Assembly (NCBI RefSeq): GCF_033097365.1
Contig: NZ_AP028461.1
Coordinates: 1,674,001-1,738,000, forward strand
Direction of reading: 5' to 3'
Length of the DNA stretch: 64,000 nt
Origin: Actinoplanes sichuanensis
GTDB taxonomy: Bacteria > Actinomycetota > Actinomycetes > Mycobacteriales > Micromonosporaceae
A program made the position numbers and the translations under genes. This document shows positions 21,001-28,200 of this stretch, in pieces (position 1 is the first letter of the stretch; the number at the start of each line of letters is the position of its first letter). The notes beneath the pieces were generated by a model. It saw nothing but the letters and a program-made list of their open reading frames with translations. It was not told the origin of the DNA and did not search any database.

Positions 21001-23538
21001 TCGGATGAGCTGAAGACATCGGCCGGGGTCAGTGTCGGCAAGCTCGCCTACGAGTGGAACCTCAACGACAGCCTGACCAAGAAGACCACCACCGGTTTCA
21101 ACGGGGCTTCCACCAACACCTACAAGTACGACCTGGCCGACCGCCTGACCCAGTGGGACAACGGCGTCACCCCGGTGTTGTACGCCTACGACAAGTCGGG
21201 CAATCGGACCCAGGCCGGTACCAAGACGTTCGCCTACGACCAGCGCAACCAGCTGACGTCGGACTCGGACGGGACGACGTACCAGTACACGGCTCGCGGC
21301 ACGCTGGCCTCCACGATGCAGAACGGCCAGACGGTGGAGACCGTCAACGACGCGTTCAACCAGGTGGTGACGCAGGGTTCCAAGAACGGTGGTCGCAGCA
21401 CCTACAGCTATGACGGTCTGGGCCGGGTGATCCAGCCCAACCTGACCTATACCGGTCTGGGTAACGACGTGGCCGCTGACGGCAGCTCCGTCTACGTCCG
21501 TGACGTCGCCGACCAGCTGGTGGGTGTGAAGTCGGCAGCCGGTAACCGGTACGCCTGGACCGATACCCACACGGATGTGGTCGGTGAGTTCACGGCGACC
21601 GGGACGGTGTTGTCCGGTTCGGTGTCGTACGACCCGTGGGGCAAGGTGCTGGCTGCCGGTGGGATGACCGGCCGGTTGGGTTATCAGCAGGAGTGGACGG
21701 ATCAGACGACCGGCAAGGTCAACATGTGGTCGCGCTGGTACGACCCGCAGACCGGCGCCTTCGACACCCGTGACACGGCCACCAACAGCCCGACACCGGC
21801 CTCGGGTGCGGCGAATCGGTTCGCGTATGCCGAGGGTGACCCGATGTCGAACACCGACACCACGGGCAACGCGGTCGACGGTAAGTGCGGTGAGTACGAC
21901 TACGCCTGCGCCGTGAAGCAGTACCAGGCCGAGTTGGCCGTCTACACCGGTCAGGTAGAGCAGCGCGACCGGGACATGAAGGCGACCGGCGCTGAGATCG
22001 CCGCGCAGGAGGCGGAGTATCAGCGGGCGGTGGCGGAGAGCCAGACGTCGCTGCTGGACATCCTCTTGCAGGTTGGTGTCGGCATGCTGCTGGACATGAT
22101 CGGCTACAACTCGGTGGTCGGTTGTCTGGGCGGCAGCATCTTCGACTGTGTCGACCTGGCGATGAGCGCTCTCGGTCCGATCAAGGCGTTGAAGATCGGC
22201 CGTTCGTTGTTCAACGCGGCCGACCGTGCGTTGACGGGTTACCGCACGTGGAAGCGCATCGTGGACGGTGCGCAGACGGTGATGCGGCGTTCGCAGGACT
22301 TGATGAACCAGGCGCGTAAGCACCTGAACGACATCATGCAGAAGGTCCCGAAGAAGCCGAAGCCGCCGAAGAAGAAGGTCAAGCCCCCGGCGAAGAAGAA
22401 GCCCAAGCCCAAGCCGAAGCCCGAACCCAAACCGAAGCCGGCAAAGCAGTCCAAGCCACAGAAGCCGAAGACGGAGCCCAAGAAGGAGAAGAAGCCCAGC
22501 GAGACCAAGGCCGCCAAGCCGAAGTCGCAGAACAGCCAGCCTTCGAAGCGTCAGTCCGACGACGCCAGGCCTGATCAGAAGGCGGACGAGGGCAACCGCC
22601 CGGAACCGGCCCGGCGTGGCTGCAAGGGAACGGCCGGTATTCCGGTGCCGGGAAAGAAGCACAGCTTCGATCCGGACACCCTGGTCCTCATGGCTGACGG
22701 CTCCGCTAGGCCGATCTCTGAGATCAACCCTGGTGATGAGGTTCTGGCCAAGGACCCCCTGACCGGTGCGGAAGGGGCGCGACCGGTAACGCTGCTGCAT
22801 GCCAACCGTGACGTCGAGCTGACTGACGTCACCGTGTCGGACCAGCCGACGGCAGTTGATGGCAAGTCGGTAAACGAGGGCAAGGGTGACCGGACCACTC
22901 GCGGCCCAACCGAGCCGGCGGTGCTCGCGACGACGGCTCACCACCCGTTCTGGGACGCCACCACCGGCGCCTGGATCGACGCGGCCGACCTGGTCGCGGG
23001 CGAATCCACGCTGGTCGGCCCGGACGGCCAGATCCAATATGTCACCGAAGTCAGGAACTTCACCGGCTCGAAGGTGATGCGTGACCTCACCGTCGACGAC
23101 ATCCACACCTATTTCGTCGTCGCCCAGGAAACACCGATCCTCGTCCATAACTGCAATGACTCGGCGCACGAGGACGACTGCTACTGCGATTACGGGGACA
23201 CTCCCAAGCCGCGGCAGGACGCTCTGAGTGATGACCTCTGGGATCAAGGCGACAGTGCGGTCGTCGAGCCGCCGGCTGTGAAACGGGATACCCACGGCGT
23301 GCTCGCGGCGGGCGACGACGGAAAGGATGAGAGTGATCTCCTGGATATCATCAATAACCCGGACCGCAGGTTACGGCAGGCTAGTGACAATGCTGCGGTA
23401 TATATTAGGGATCTCGCGCAGGGCCGCTTCTATGCGGTCATTCGCCGAGCGGACGACGGCGGTCCAGTGACCAGTTTCGAACTCTCGAAGAATTCGTTGC
23501 TTAATAGGATTAAGACAAGCAGATGGATCGATGACTGA
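12031..23538 (+). CDS. Giant RHS polymorphic toxin 1, HINT domain, unrecognised 128-aa tip
   Basis: 3,835 aa. ATG follows GGGGA at 5-nt spacing, and start and leader are conserved in the paralogue. Order: weak signal peptide (1-20); DNRLRE-like domain (~360-555); RHS entry (DPVIGNYTTTVRD, ~677); LamG 1 (~910-1270) split by a ricin-type block (~1045-1170, QKW/QLF motifs); LamG 2 (~1333-1696) split likewise (~1467-1590); YD repeats; LamG 3 (~2224-2437); more YD repeats; RHS core end (WYDPQTGAFDTRD, ~3237); Lys/Pro linker; HINT pretoxin domain (~3544-3707: LVLMADG, TTAHHPFWD, HTYFVV, ending VHN). The tip (3708-3835, bases 23152-23535) is unique. It begins CNDSAHEDDCYC and ends with a NPD...VYIRD...VTSFEL pattern faintly like BECR-type RNase toxins; I do not assign a family. 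By analogy with WapA-like proteins, RHS repeats enclose the toxin and HINT autoproteolysis frees it for delivery into rival cells. Confidence 0.9.
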   Translation: MLRGIAGATALAVALSLGVPPEVVPEGGGWPVAGLLSPFRQVAALGAVTGLPEQKLGAGTGDDHYVATDETQAEGGAGRAPGRGKGAVDPALPAEPAAKRFTTPPLPGGENSFDPVTSERLPEKSTATYTEFENEDGSITRQIHDSRVNYRAADGSYQPIDTSLTRNGDRLDAGANSIDVSLSAVGTDAVEEPTPTPSAAVEPTSEGDPLASITTASGHTMAYDLDGAAPVQAVLNGDTATYPEILPGTDLELRSLNDGLKETLILKSPAAGNEWVFPLKLDGLTPKRQTDRSIDLVAANGAVVMRIPPGYMQDSKVDPKSGAPAESSGVQYELITRDGGQALKVTADAAWLNDPARQYPVRVDPTSTWKTADTGDVFADDSTSTTDHNGDNLPVGTWDGGTTRSRSFIHFDDFDNDGLKGTQIRSAKLVLFHTWSYNCSSFKPVNIHRITEPWTVTSLANNGKLADAPTYSAPIGQLQINDNTKACGNTAGNRGVGEFRAASLPVTTFNGWSSGTMPNLGLALTASETDSTAFKRFTSANYGGAATDPYLELTYDYNVDAQVNEQYPVYGAAAQTLQPELIADAQDPDNWPKSLMYRFILYSKDAKTEIANSGNWSTKKSWTVPAGKMVWGESYYWTVMVSDGLTNNEDYLSKHLLVTPVPQPSITSGLSQNSGQGFDPVIGNYTTTVRDAMVATVGPPLEISRAYNSIDPRSDQAFGAGWSSLLDAKAVVKSAAIGGTAVVNTVVVTYPNGREMAFGRNANGTWSSPAGLAASFTELTADAGYRLREKDGSVYEYAQKVADGRFAISSITDVSGRKQKFTYTDNVLTTITAASGRTLTFQWNATAPKRVTSVSTDPATPGNTETINTWTYEYADGALTKVCPPTGTTECRTYQYETTRSLFPTATTNARPHSYWRLAETSGDKAYSEMLENGGTDVATHTGVTLGQPGPLAGTSATAAGFNGTSSQLQVPAKLASDATNQAISMWFKTGSEGVLYGQSLEPTSSTAATTRTAYNPTLYIGADGRLMGGFPKAPKPGTTLGTLLAAGQGQCLTVPGNTSTNGTVLALANCSTAANQVFSWATNQQLLVTTGGVTKCLDTDDQGVTNGADLIINSCNASFATQKWDVQVDGQIINVGSSLCMDSVGDGSQAGAAMQIWTCGKNRPVDQLFTYRNHTPMESTATVANNKWHHVVLSAAGNRQELYVDGDQVDFENGVTVQDLSPNSSYVGKGFVGGGWPNQSHGNTTSNVGTRDYFAGSIAEVALFENAVDERLVKDLWAAKSEVKQLTRVVRPSTAAASIISYDGVTGRVSRVVDGNGSAWEPKAPVLGGTSKVYESAVLGGAPTNYWRMAEKYGGVAQAVNQVNGSTATYNMITLGSAGPFGTAGTAAGLNGTSSFVELPSGSAPKGDNSVSMWFKTTSTKTMLLGPKYSAFATLNRLEMPSLWITADGKLRGLSPSKSPTGPMNSIGIAGKCIDVDNGNTNDGTAIQSWACNGSTAQNLSLVPTDAAASRFTLQVLGKCVTPNGAGTANGTLLKLWTCNNSASQQFYASAEALYNPSSGRCIDIPGSSKTNGTDLQLYDCNSTGAQKWLPSLTSKTAVNDDKWHHVALTTDGTNQALYVDGVKTQSSAGTRAMDPDQEHTYTVGAGYMDRASSNFYYLTSEATSYFKGTIGEVAFYASELDASQASYQFKARDAVKSAPSGQIDYTILGPDNSSTSTIQDLMYGRKVADVDALTNVTRYGYSGKGNLRTITDANGNMTINEHDDRGNVVSATNCQDRSANNCSTSYSTYYLNTGNPADVRNDRLLQQRGPGSASATDNKYLTTFEYDARGNRTSEIDPLGRRTSITYTDGDKAGGYQGGTAPADLPWKIVKPNGGMQTILYYPSGDIAEQTDPAGAVTRYEYDGLGRTVKEYEYLGTTDGVDDIGSQTLFEHDRLDRVVKTTDTEVTNEISGAVHRPVTTLAYNLDGLLLSEKVSDERGGDMSREVTYTYDAFGRRDSETDERDFTTRYGYDAFGRMNKQTNADGTIQLTEFDAAGNETKTWVQDPDAENADDRNRLIRSLAYDPAGRLASETDAMKYVTKYTYTDNNLLATVTRTNGCDTAVTPGCTLESYVLESNTYDEAGNRTKQVTNNGLTTTNHTYDNVGRGTAASVTVTDTDDTVTPAVTTTGTRTTKYTYSADDDVVNSQVIDGSTVLLEADTSYDRLGRVHQQTRYLSGGLKPTARWKMNHSGTTASDWVGRYSATYQGAATWTSENGGALSFPGTGPAYLSALPPVDTLRPFTITAKAKLGIKDANRYVASVSGDIGDDAMRIFFDRANDAWRIEMAVRKPDGTTTTVQSTYTTGSAALSTWQQLAVVATPATRAGEASVAQLYVDGVEKGRISTTEFQFNNRATGLLIGTANPDSGTFAGLIGDMQTYQKALTATEIGQVVAGTAPSTSASVSRTTYALSADGAVDSVTDPNGNTTYIKNDEVGRPVVTTSPAFYTVEGEGSVESAVSVNRVGYNTFGEVTEQEDPRKKVTINRYDGVGNLVETQSPAYTAPGSTEPVKAFKKVEYNQAGQVELTIDPNGAETDYEYDVLGRTTKITTPDGGITRYEYTPNGDLLMHTDPNGSAVASTYDYLGRTTDSTSAVRQDSAGYTTKYEYTNSPWPTKVTSPGNVVTRAKYNSVGEPTQVIDAANNVTKTKYDGAGRPVRTTSPDGSFTSVVYDYAGRAVRSSDYAPGGTTALRTRTQTYDYAGNLRLTTDGVGTERTFYYNALGLLTEQNEPTGSDPNTDIVTKFGYDKAGNPTRFTDGRGNNFVTTYNSWGLVESQIEPATTSTPNAADRTFKLAYDKAGRVTRLDSPGGVSVTSEYDVMGRLKKSSGTGAQVATADKTYDYDLVGRMTAFTGSAGTNTIAYDDRGLVKSISGVSGNSSYEYNNDGLPTKRVDGAGTTTYGYDNAGRPASVQNTAAGVNMTYGYNNLSQVETIAYGGNTRTLKYDNLKRLASDELKTSAGVSVGKLAYEWNLNDSLTKKTTTGFNGASTNTYKYDLADRLTQWDNGVTPVLYAYDKSGNRTQAGTKTFAYDQRNQLTSDSDGTTYQYTARGTLASTMQNGQTVETVNDAFNQVVTQGSKNGGRSTYSYDGLGRVIQPNLTYTGLGNDVAADGSSVYVRDVADQLVGVKSAAGNRYAWTDTHTDVVGEFTATGTVLSGSVSYDPWGKVLAAGGMTGRLGYQQEWTDQTTGKVNMWSRWYDPQTGAFDTRDTATNSPTPASGAANRFAYAEGDPMSNTDTTGNAVDGKCGEYDYACAVKQYQAELAVYTGQVEQRDRDMKATGAEIAAQEAEYQRAVAESQTSLLDILLQVGVGMLLDMIGYNSVVGCLGGSIFDCVDLAMSALGPIKALKIGRSLFNAADRALTGYRTWKRIVDGAQTVMRRSQDLMNQARKHLNDIMQKVPKKPKPPKKKVKPPAKKKPKPKPKPEPKPKPAKQSKPQKPKTEPKKEKKPSETKAAKPKSQNSQPSKRQSDDARPDQKADEGNRPEPARRGCKGTAGIPVPGKKHSFDPDTLVLMADGSARPISEINPGDEVLAKDPLTGAEGARPVTLLHANRDVELTDVTVSDQPTAVDGKSVNEGKGDRTTRGPTEPAVLATTAHHPFWDATTGAWIDAADLVAGESTLVGPDGQIQYVTEVRNFTGSKVMRDLTVDDIHTYFVVAQETPILVHNCNDSAHEDDCYCDYGDTPKPRQDALSDDLWDQGDSAVVEPPAVKRDTHGVLAAGDDGKDESDLLDIINNPDRRLRQASDNAAVYIRDLAQGRFYAVIRRADDGGPVTSFELSKNSLLNRIKTSRWIDD
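21487..22304 (+). repeat. 818-bp source segment of the displaced RHS-core duplicate
   Basis: This part of toxin gene 1 (end of YD repeats, RHS core end and post-core helical region) recurs at 23794-24611, a constant offset of 2,307 bp, with no difference seen by eye. It starts within VYVRDVADQ and stops in RRSQDL, just before the Lys/Pro linker. The corresponding part of toxin gene 2 is similar but carries scattered substitutions. Confidence 0.85.
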
Positions 23539-23719
23539 CGACAGTAAAAATCCGACATGCTGTTTCTGCTTCGAGGTGATCCGTGTCGAGGACGATGAGC
23601 ATGCGATGCGAATTCGCTTGGATCAACTGCTAGGACTGGGTCACAAGCAGCAGATGTACACACATTCGACATGCCTGAGGGAGAGACTTTACGACGGCAT
23701 CGAGGTCTGGTGGGAATGA
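23531..23719 (+). CDS. Putative immunity protein for toxin 1 (62 aa, Cys/His-rich)
   Basis: The ATG overlaps the end of the toxin gene by 8 bp, so translation is probably coupled. The 62-residue product has CCFC near residue 10 and HSTC near residue 46, a spacing that could bind one zinc ion as in small zinc ribbons. It is acidic in the middle (VEDDEHAM). No signal peptide or membrane helix is visible, so it should be cytoplasmic, as expected for an inhibitor protecting the producer from a cytoplasmic toxin. The immunity role is inferred from position, size and coupling. The family is not recognised. GC is visibly lower than in the RHS part. Confidence 0.7.
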   Translation: MTDDSKNPTCCFCFEVIRVEDDEHAMRIRLDQLLGLGHKQQMYTHSTCLRERLYDGIEVWWE

Positions 23720-23793
23720 CGGGACCGCTCGGCTGAGCCGACGGAGCCTGGGCTCGAGGCAGCTCAGGCGATGAGGGTCCGGGCGACAGCAGT

Positions 23794-24830
23794 TCCGTCT
23801 ACGTCCGTGACGTCGCCGACCAGCTGGTGGGTGTGAAGTCGGCAGCCGGTAACCGGTACGCCTGGACCGATACCCACACGGATGTGGTCGGTGAGTTCAC
23901 GGCGACCGGGACGGTGTTGTCCGGTTCGGTGTCGTACGACCCGTGGGGCAAGGTGCTGGCTGCCGGTGGGATGACCGGCCGGTTGGGTTATCAGCAGGAG
24001 TGGACGGATCAGACGACCGGCAAGGTCAACATGTGGTCGCGCTGGTACGACCCGCAGACCGGCGCCTTCGACACCCGTGACACGGCCACCAACAGCCCGA
24101 CACCGGCCTCGGGTGCGGCGAATCGGTTCGCGTATGCCGAGGGTGACCCGATGTCGAACACCGACACCACGGGCAACGCGGTCGACGGTAAGTGCGGTGA
24201 GTACGACTACGCCTGCGCCGTGAAGCAGTACCAGGCCGAGTTGGCCGTCTACACCGGTCAGGTAGAGCAGCGCGACCGGGACATGAAGGCGACCGGCGCT
24301 GAGATCGCCGCGCAGGAGGCGGAGTATCAGCGGGCGGTGGCGGAGAGCCAGACGTCGCTGCTGGACATCCTCTTGCAGGTTGGTGTCGGCATGCTGCTGG
24401 ACATGATCGGCTACAACTCGGTGGTCGGTTGTCTGGGCGGCAGCATCTTCGACTGTGTCGACCTGGCGATGAGCGCTCTCGGTCCGATCAAGGCGTTGAA
24501 GATCGGCCGTTCGTTGTTCAACGCGGCCGACCGTGCGTTGACGGGTTACCGCACGTGGAAGCGCATCGTGGACGGTGCGCAGACGGTGATGCGGCGTTCG
24601 CAGGACTTGATCGCGACCTCGAACTGACCGATGTCACCCTGTCCGACCAGCCAGCGGATACTGATACGTCGGTGAACGAGGGCAAGGGCGACCGCAGCAC
24701 CCGCGGTCCGACCGGATCGTCACTGCTGGAGACGACTGCTCACCACCCGTTCTGGGACGCCACCAGCGGCGCCTGGGTCGACGCGGCCGACCTGGTAGCG
24801 GGCGAATTTACGCTGATCGGCCCGGACGGG
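23794..24830 (+). pseudogene. Displaced, broken RHS-core/HINT remnant
   Basis: Bases 23794-24611 duplicate 21487-22304 of toxin gene 1. At 24611/24612 the sequence jumps directly to the middle of a HINT domain (RDLELTDVT, then TTAHHPFWDA, DAADLVAGE). The Lys/Pro linker and first HINT block, about 500 bp, are missing. The HINT part is in a different reading frame from the RHS part, so the frame that starts at a GTG near 23827 ends at 24627 with a short missense tail. The HINT piece is closer to toxin 2 (RDLELTDVT) than to toxin 1 (RDVELTDVT) but identical to neither. It fades out near 24830 without the VHN end and without a tip. No plausible start or ribosome site precedes it. This is the kind of debris expected when toxin-tip cassettes are exchanged. 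Confidence 0.8.
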
Positions 24831-25124
24831 GCGGTGCGGCGCTGCAACGGCGCCGCCGGATCGGTGCCTGCTGAACTGGGCGTGCCTGGTCTGCAGTGCC
24901 GTCGCGGGTGGAGGCGTCGGCGGTCGACGTGAGAACTGGATCACCGGGTGTCGTTGCCTGCCTACTCGCCGATGTGGCTTTGGGGTGGCGTCGGCGTGGT
25001 CCCGATTTCGGCTCGCCGCCTGCCGGACCAGGCTGTTTTGGATCTCGGGCGGGTCGTCGGCCGGCCCTGACCTCGCTGTGCGGTGGCTGTGACCAGCGGG
25101 TAGGCACCTCAGGGCCACTTTATG
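24831..25124. other. Intergenic stretch, no gene recognised
   Basis: Between the HINT remnant and the upstream region of toxin 2 I see no convincing coding sequence. The short frames here have shadow-like Arg/Gly-rich composition. It may contain the decayed tail of the remnant. Confidence 0.5.
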
Positions 25125-25134
25125 CAAGATCTTG
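25125..25134. promoter_or_regulatory. Palindrome CAAGATCTTG upstream of second giant toxin
   Basis: Second occurrence of the palindrome, again inside TGCAAGATCTTGAAA and again 78 bp before the start codon (25203). Downstream, CTGTGAGAATCGGGGA just before the ATG is also shared with toxin gene 1 and contains the ribosome-binding site. Conservation of this element while the spacer diverged argues for function. Confidence 0.5.
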
Positions 25135-25202
25135 AAACTCTCGATTTTCTCCGTCATGATCTCGCGGCACCTGAATAGATGCTGTGAGAATCGGGGATTG
25201 CG

Positions 25203-28200
25203 ATGCTGCGGGGGATCGCTGGCGCTACCGCTTTGGCTGTGGCGCTGTCGCTCGGTGTGCCACCGGAGGTTGTTCCGGAGGGTGGTGGCTGGCCGGTGGC
25301 CGGGCTGCTGTCTCCGTTCCGGCAGGTTGCGGCGCTGGGTGCGGTGACTGGTCTGCCTGAGCAGAAGCTCGGTGCGGGTACCGGTGACGACCACTATGTG
25401 GCGACGGACGAGACCCAGGCCGAGGGCGGTGCCGGGCGTGCGCCGGGCCGTGGCAAGGGCGCTGTCGACCCGGCCCCGCCCACACAGCCGAAGGCCGAGG
25501 CGTTCACCACCGGCACCAAGCCCGGTGACGAGAACAGCTTCGACCCGAAGACCAGCGAGCGGCTGCCGGAGAAGTCGACGGCGACGTACACCGAGTTCGA
25601 GAACGAGGATGGGTCGATCACCCGCCAGATTCACGACTCGCGGGTCAACTATCGGGCCGCTGACGGCTCCTACCAGCCGATCGACACGTCGCTGACCCGT
25701 AACGGCGACCGTCTCGACGCGGGCGCCAACTCGATCGACGTGAGCCTGAGCGCGGTCGGCACCGACGCCACTGAGGAGCCGGTCCCGTCGCCGTCGGTCT
25801 CGCCGTCCACCCCGGTCACGCCGGCAACCGACGAGGACCCGCTCGCCTCGATCACCACGGCGTCCGGGCACACCCTGGCCTACGACCTCGACGGCGCCGC
25901 CCCGGTGCAGGCCCGGATCAACGGGGACACCGCCACGTACCCGGAGATCCTGCCCGGCACCGACCTCGAGCTGCGGTCACTGAACGACGGTCTCAAAGAG
26001 ACCCTGATCCTGAAGTCGCCGGCCGCCGGCAACGAATGGGTGTTCCCGCTCAAGCTCGACGGTCTCACACCGAAGAGGCAGGCCGACGGCTCGATCAACC
26101 TGGTCACCTCGACCGGCGCGGTGGCCATGCGGGTGCCCCGCGGCTGGATGCAGGACTCGAACGTCGACCCGAAGTCGGGCGCCCCGGCCGAGTCGTCCGG
26201 CGTCCAGTACGAGCTGATCACCCGGGACGGCGGCCAGGCACTCAAGGTGACCGCCGACGCGGCCTGGCTCAACGACCCGGCCCGCAAGTACCCGGTGCGA
26301 GTCGACCCGACCGCCGAGTGGAGTACGCCGGACACCGGTGACGTCTTCACCGACGACAGCACGTCCACCACCAACCACAACGGCGACAACCTGCCGGTCG
26401 GCACCTATGACGGCGGCACCACCCGGTCGCGGTCGTTCATCCACTTCGACGACTTCGACAACGACGGCCTGATGGGCACGCAGATCCGGTCGGCGAAGCT
26501 GTTCCTGTTCCACACCTGGTCGTACAACTGCGCCACCCACAAGCCGGTCGACATCCGCCAGATCACCGAGACCTGGACCGTGGCCGGCCTGGAGGACAAC
26601 GGCAAGCTCGCCGACGGCCCGACCTACTCGGCGCCGATCGGCCAGCTCAACATCACCGACAACTACCCCGCCTGCGAGAACACGGGCTCGAACCGGGGCA
26701 CCGGCAAGTTCCGGTCGGCGTCGCTGCCGGTCAAGACGTTCAACGGCTGGTCCAGCGGCACCATGTCGAACTTCGGTCTGGCTTTGACCGCGTCGGAGAC
26801 CGATTCGACCGCGTTCAAGCGGTTCACCTCGGCCAACTACGGTGGCGCGGCGACCGACCCGTACCTGGAGCTGACCTACGACTACAACGTCGACGCCCAG
26901 GTCGACGAGCAGTACCCCGCGTACGGCGCGGCCGCCAAGACGCTGCGTCCCGAGCTGATCGCGGACGCGCACGACCCGGACAACTGGCCCAAGACGCTGA
27001 CGTACAAGTTCATCCTGTACAGCAAGGACGCCAAGACCGAGATCACCAACTCGGGTTGGATCTCGAAGAAGTCGTGGACGGTCCCGGCCGGGAAGATGGT
27101 CTGGGGCGAGACCTACTACTGGACCGCGATGGTCTCCGACGGTCTCACCAACAACGAGGACTATCTGTCCAAGCATCTGTTGGTGACACCGGTGCCGCAG
27201 CCGTCGATCACCTCGGGGCTGTCGCAGAACTCCGGTCAGGGCTTCGACCCGGTGATCGGCAACTACACCACGACGGTCCGCGACGCGATGGTCGCCACGG
27301 TCGGTCCGCCGCTGGAGATCTCCCGCGCCTACAACAGCATCGACCCGCGTTCGGACCAGGCGTTCGGCGCCGGATGGTCGAGCGTGGTCGACGCGAAGGC
27401 AGTGGTGAAGACCGCGACCGTGGGCGGCGTCACGGCGGTCAACACGGTGGTGGTGACCAGCCCGAACGGCCGGGAGATGGCGTACGGCCGCAACGCCGAC
27501 GGCACCTTCAACTCGCCGGCCGGGCTCGCGGCCTCGTTCACCGAACTGGCCGGTGGCGCCGGCTACCGGCTGCGGGAGAAGGACGGCTCGGTCACCGAGT
27601 ACGCGCAGAAGGTCGCCGACGGACGCTTCGCGATCTCGTCGATCACCGACGTCTCAGGGCGCAAGCAGACGTTCGCCTACACCGACAACCTGCTGTCGAC
27701 GATCACCGCGGCGTCCGGCCGGACCCTGGACCTGCACTGGACCTCGACCACCCCGAAGCGGGTCAACTACGTCGCCACCGACCCGGTGGTCCCCGGTGAC
27801 TGGGACAGCGTCAACACCTGGTGGTACGACTACGTCGACGGCCAGCTGACCAAGGTGTGCCCGCCGACCAACTGGGGCGACTGCCACACCTACCAGTACA
27901 CGGTCACCCGGTCGCTGTACCAGACCGCGATGCTCAACGCCCGCCCCGCGTCGTACTGGCGGATGACCCACACCACCGGCACCTCCGCCGACAGCGAGAT
28001 CCTGGAGAACGGCGGCACCGACGTCGCCCCACACGTCGACCTGTCGCTCAACCAGCCCGGCCCGCTGGCCGGCTCGACCGCGCGGGCGGCCTGGTTCAAC
28101 GGCACCACCTCGCACCTGCAGGTGCCGGCGAAGGCGGCCAGCGACGCCACCAACCAGGCGGTCAGCATGTGGTTCAAGACCACCGCGACCGACGGCGTCC

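Noticed and set aside
22320..22600. Lys/Pro-rich stretch as a DNA-binding or histone-like domain
   Set aside because: It lies between RHS core and HINT in both toxins, where flexible linkers are expected, and shows only simple KPKPEP repetition.
20128..23295. 1,055-aa open frame on the minus strand
   Set aside because: Antisense of YD repeats and Lys/Pro linker; the Leu/Arg-rich runs come from reversed Lys/Pro codons.
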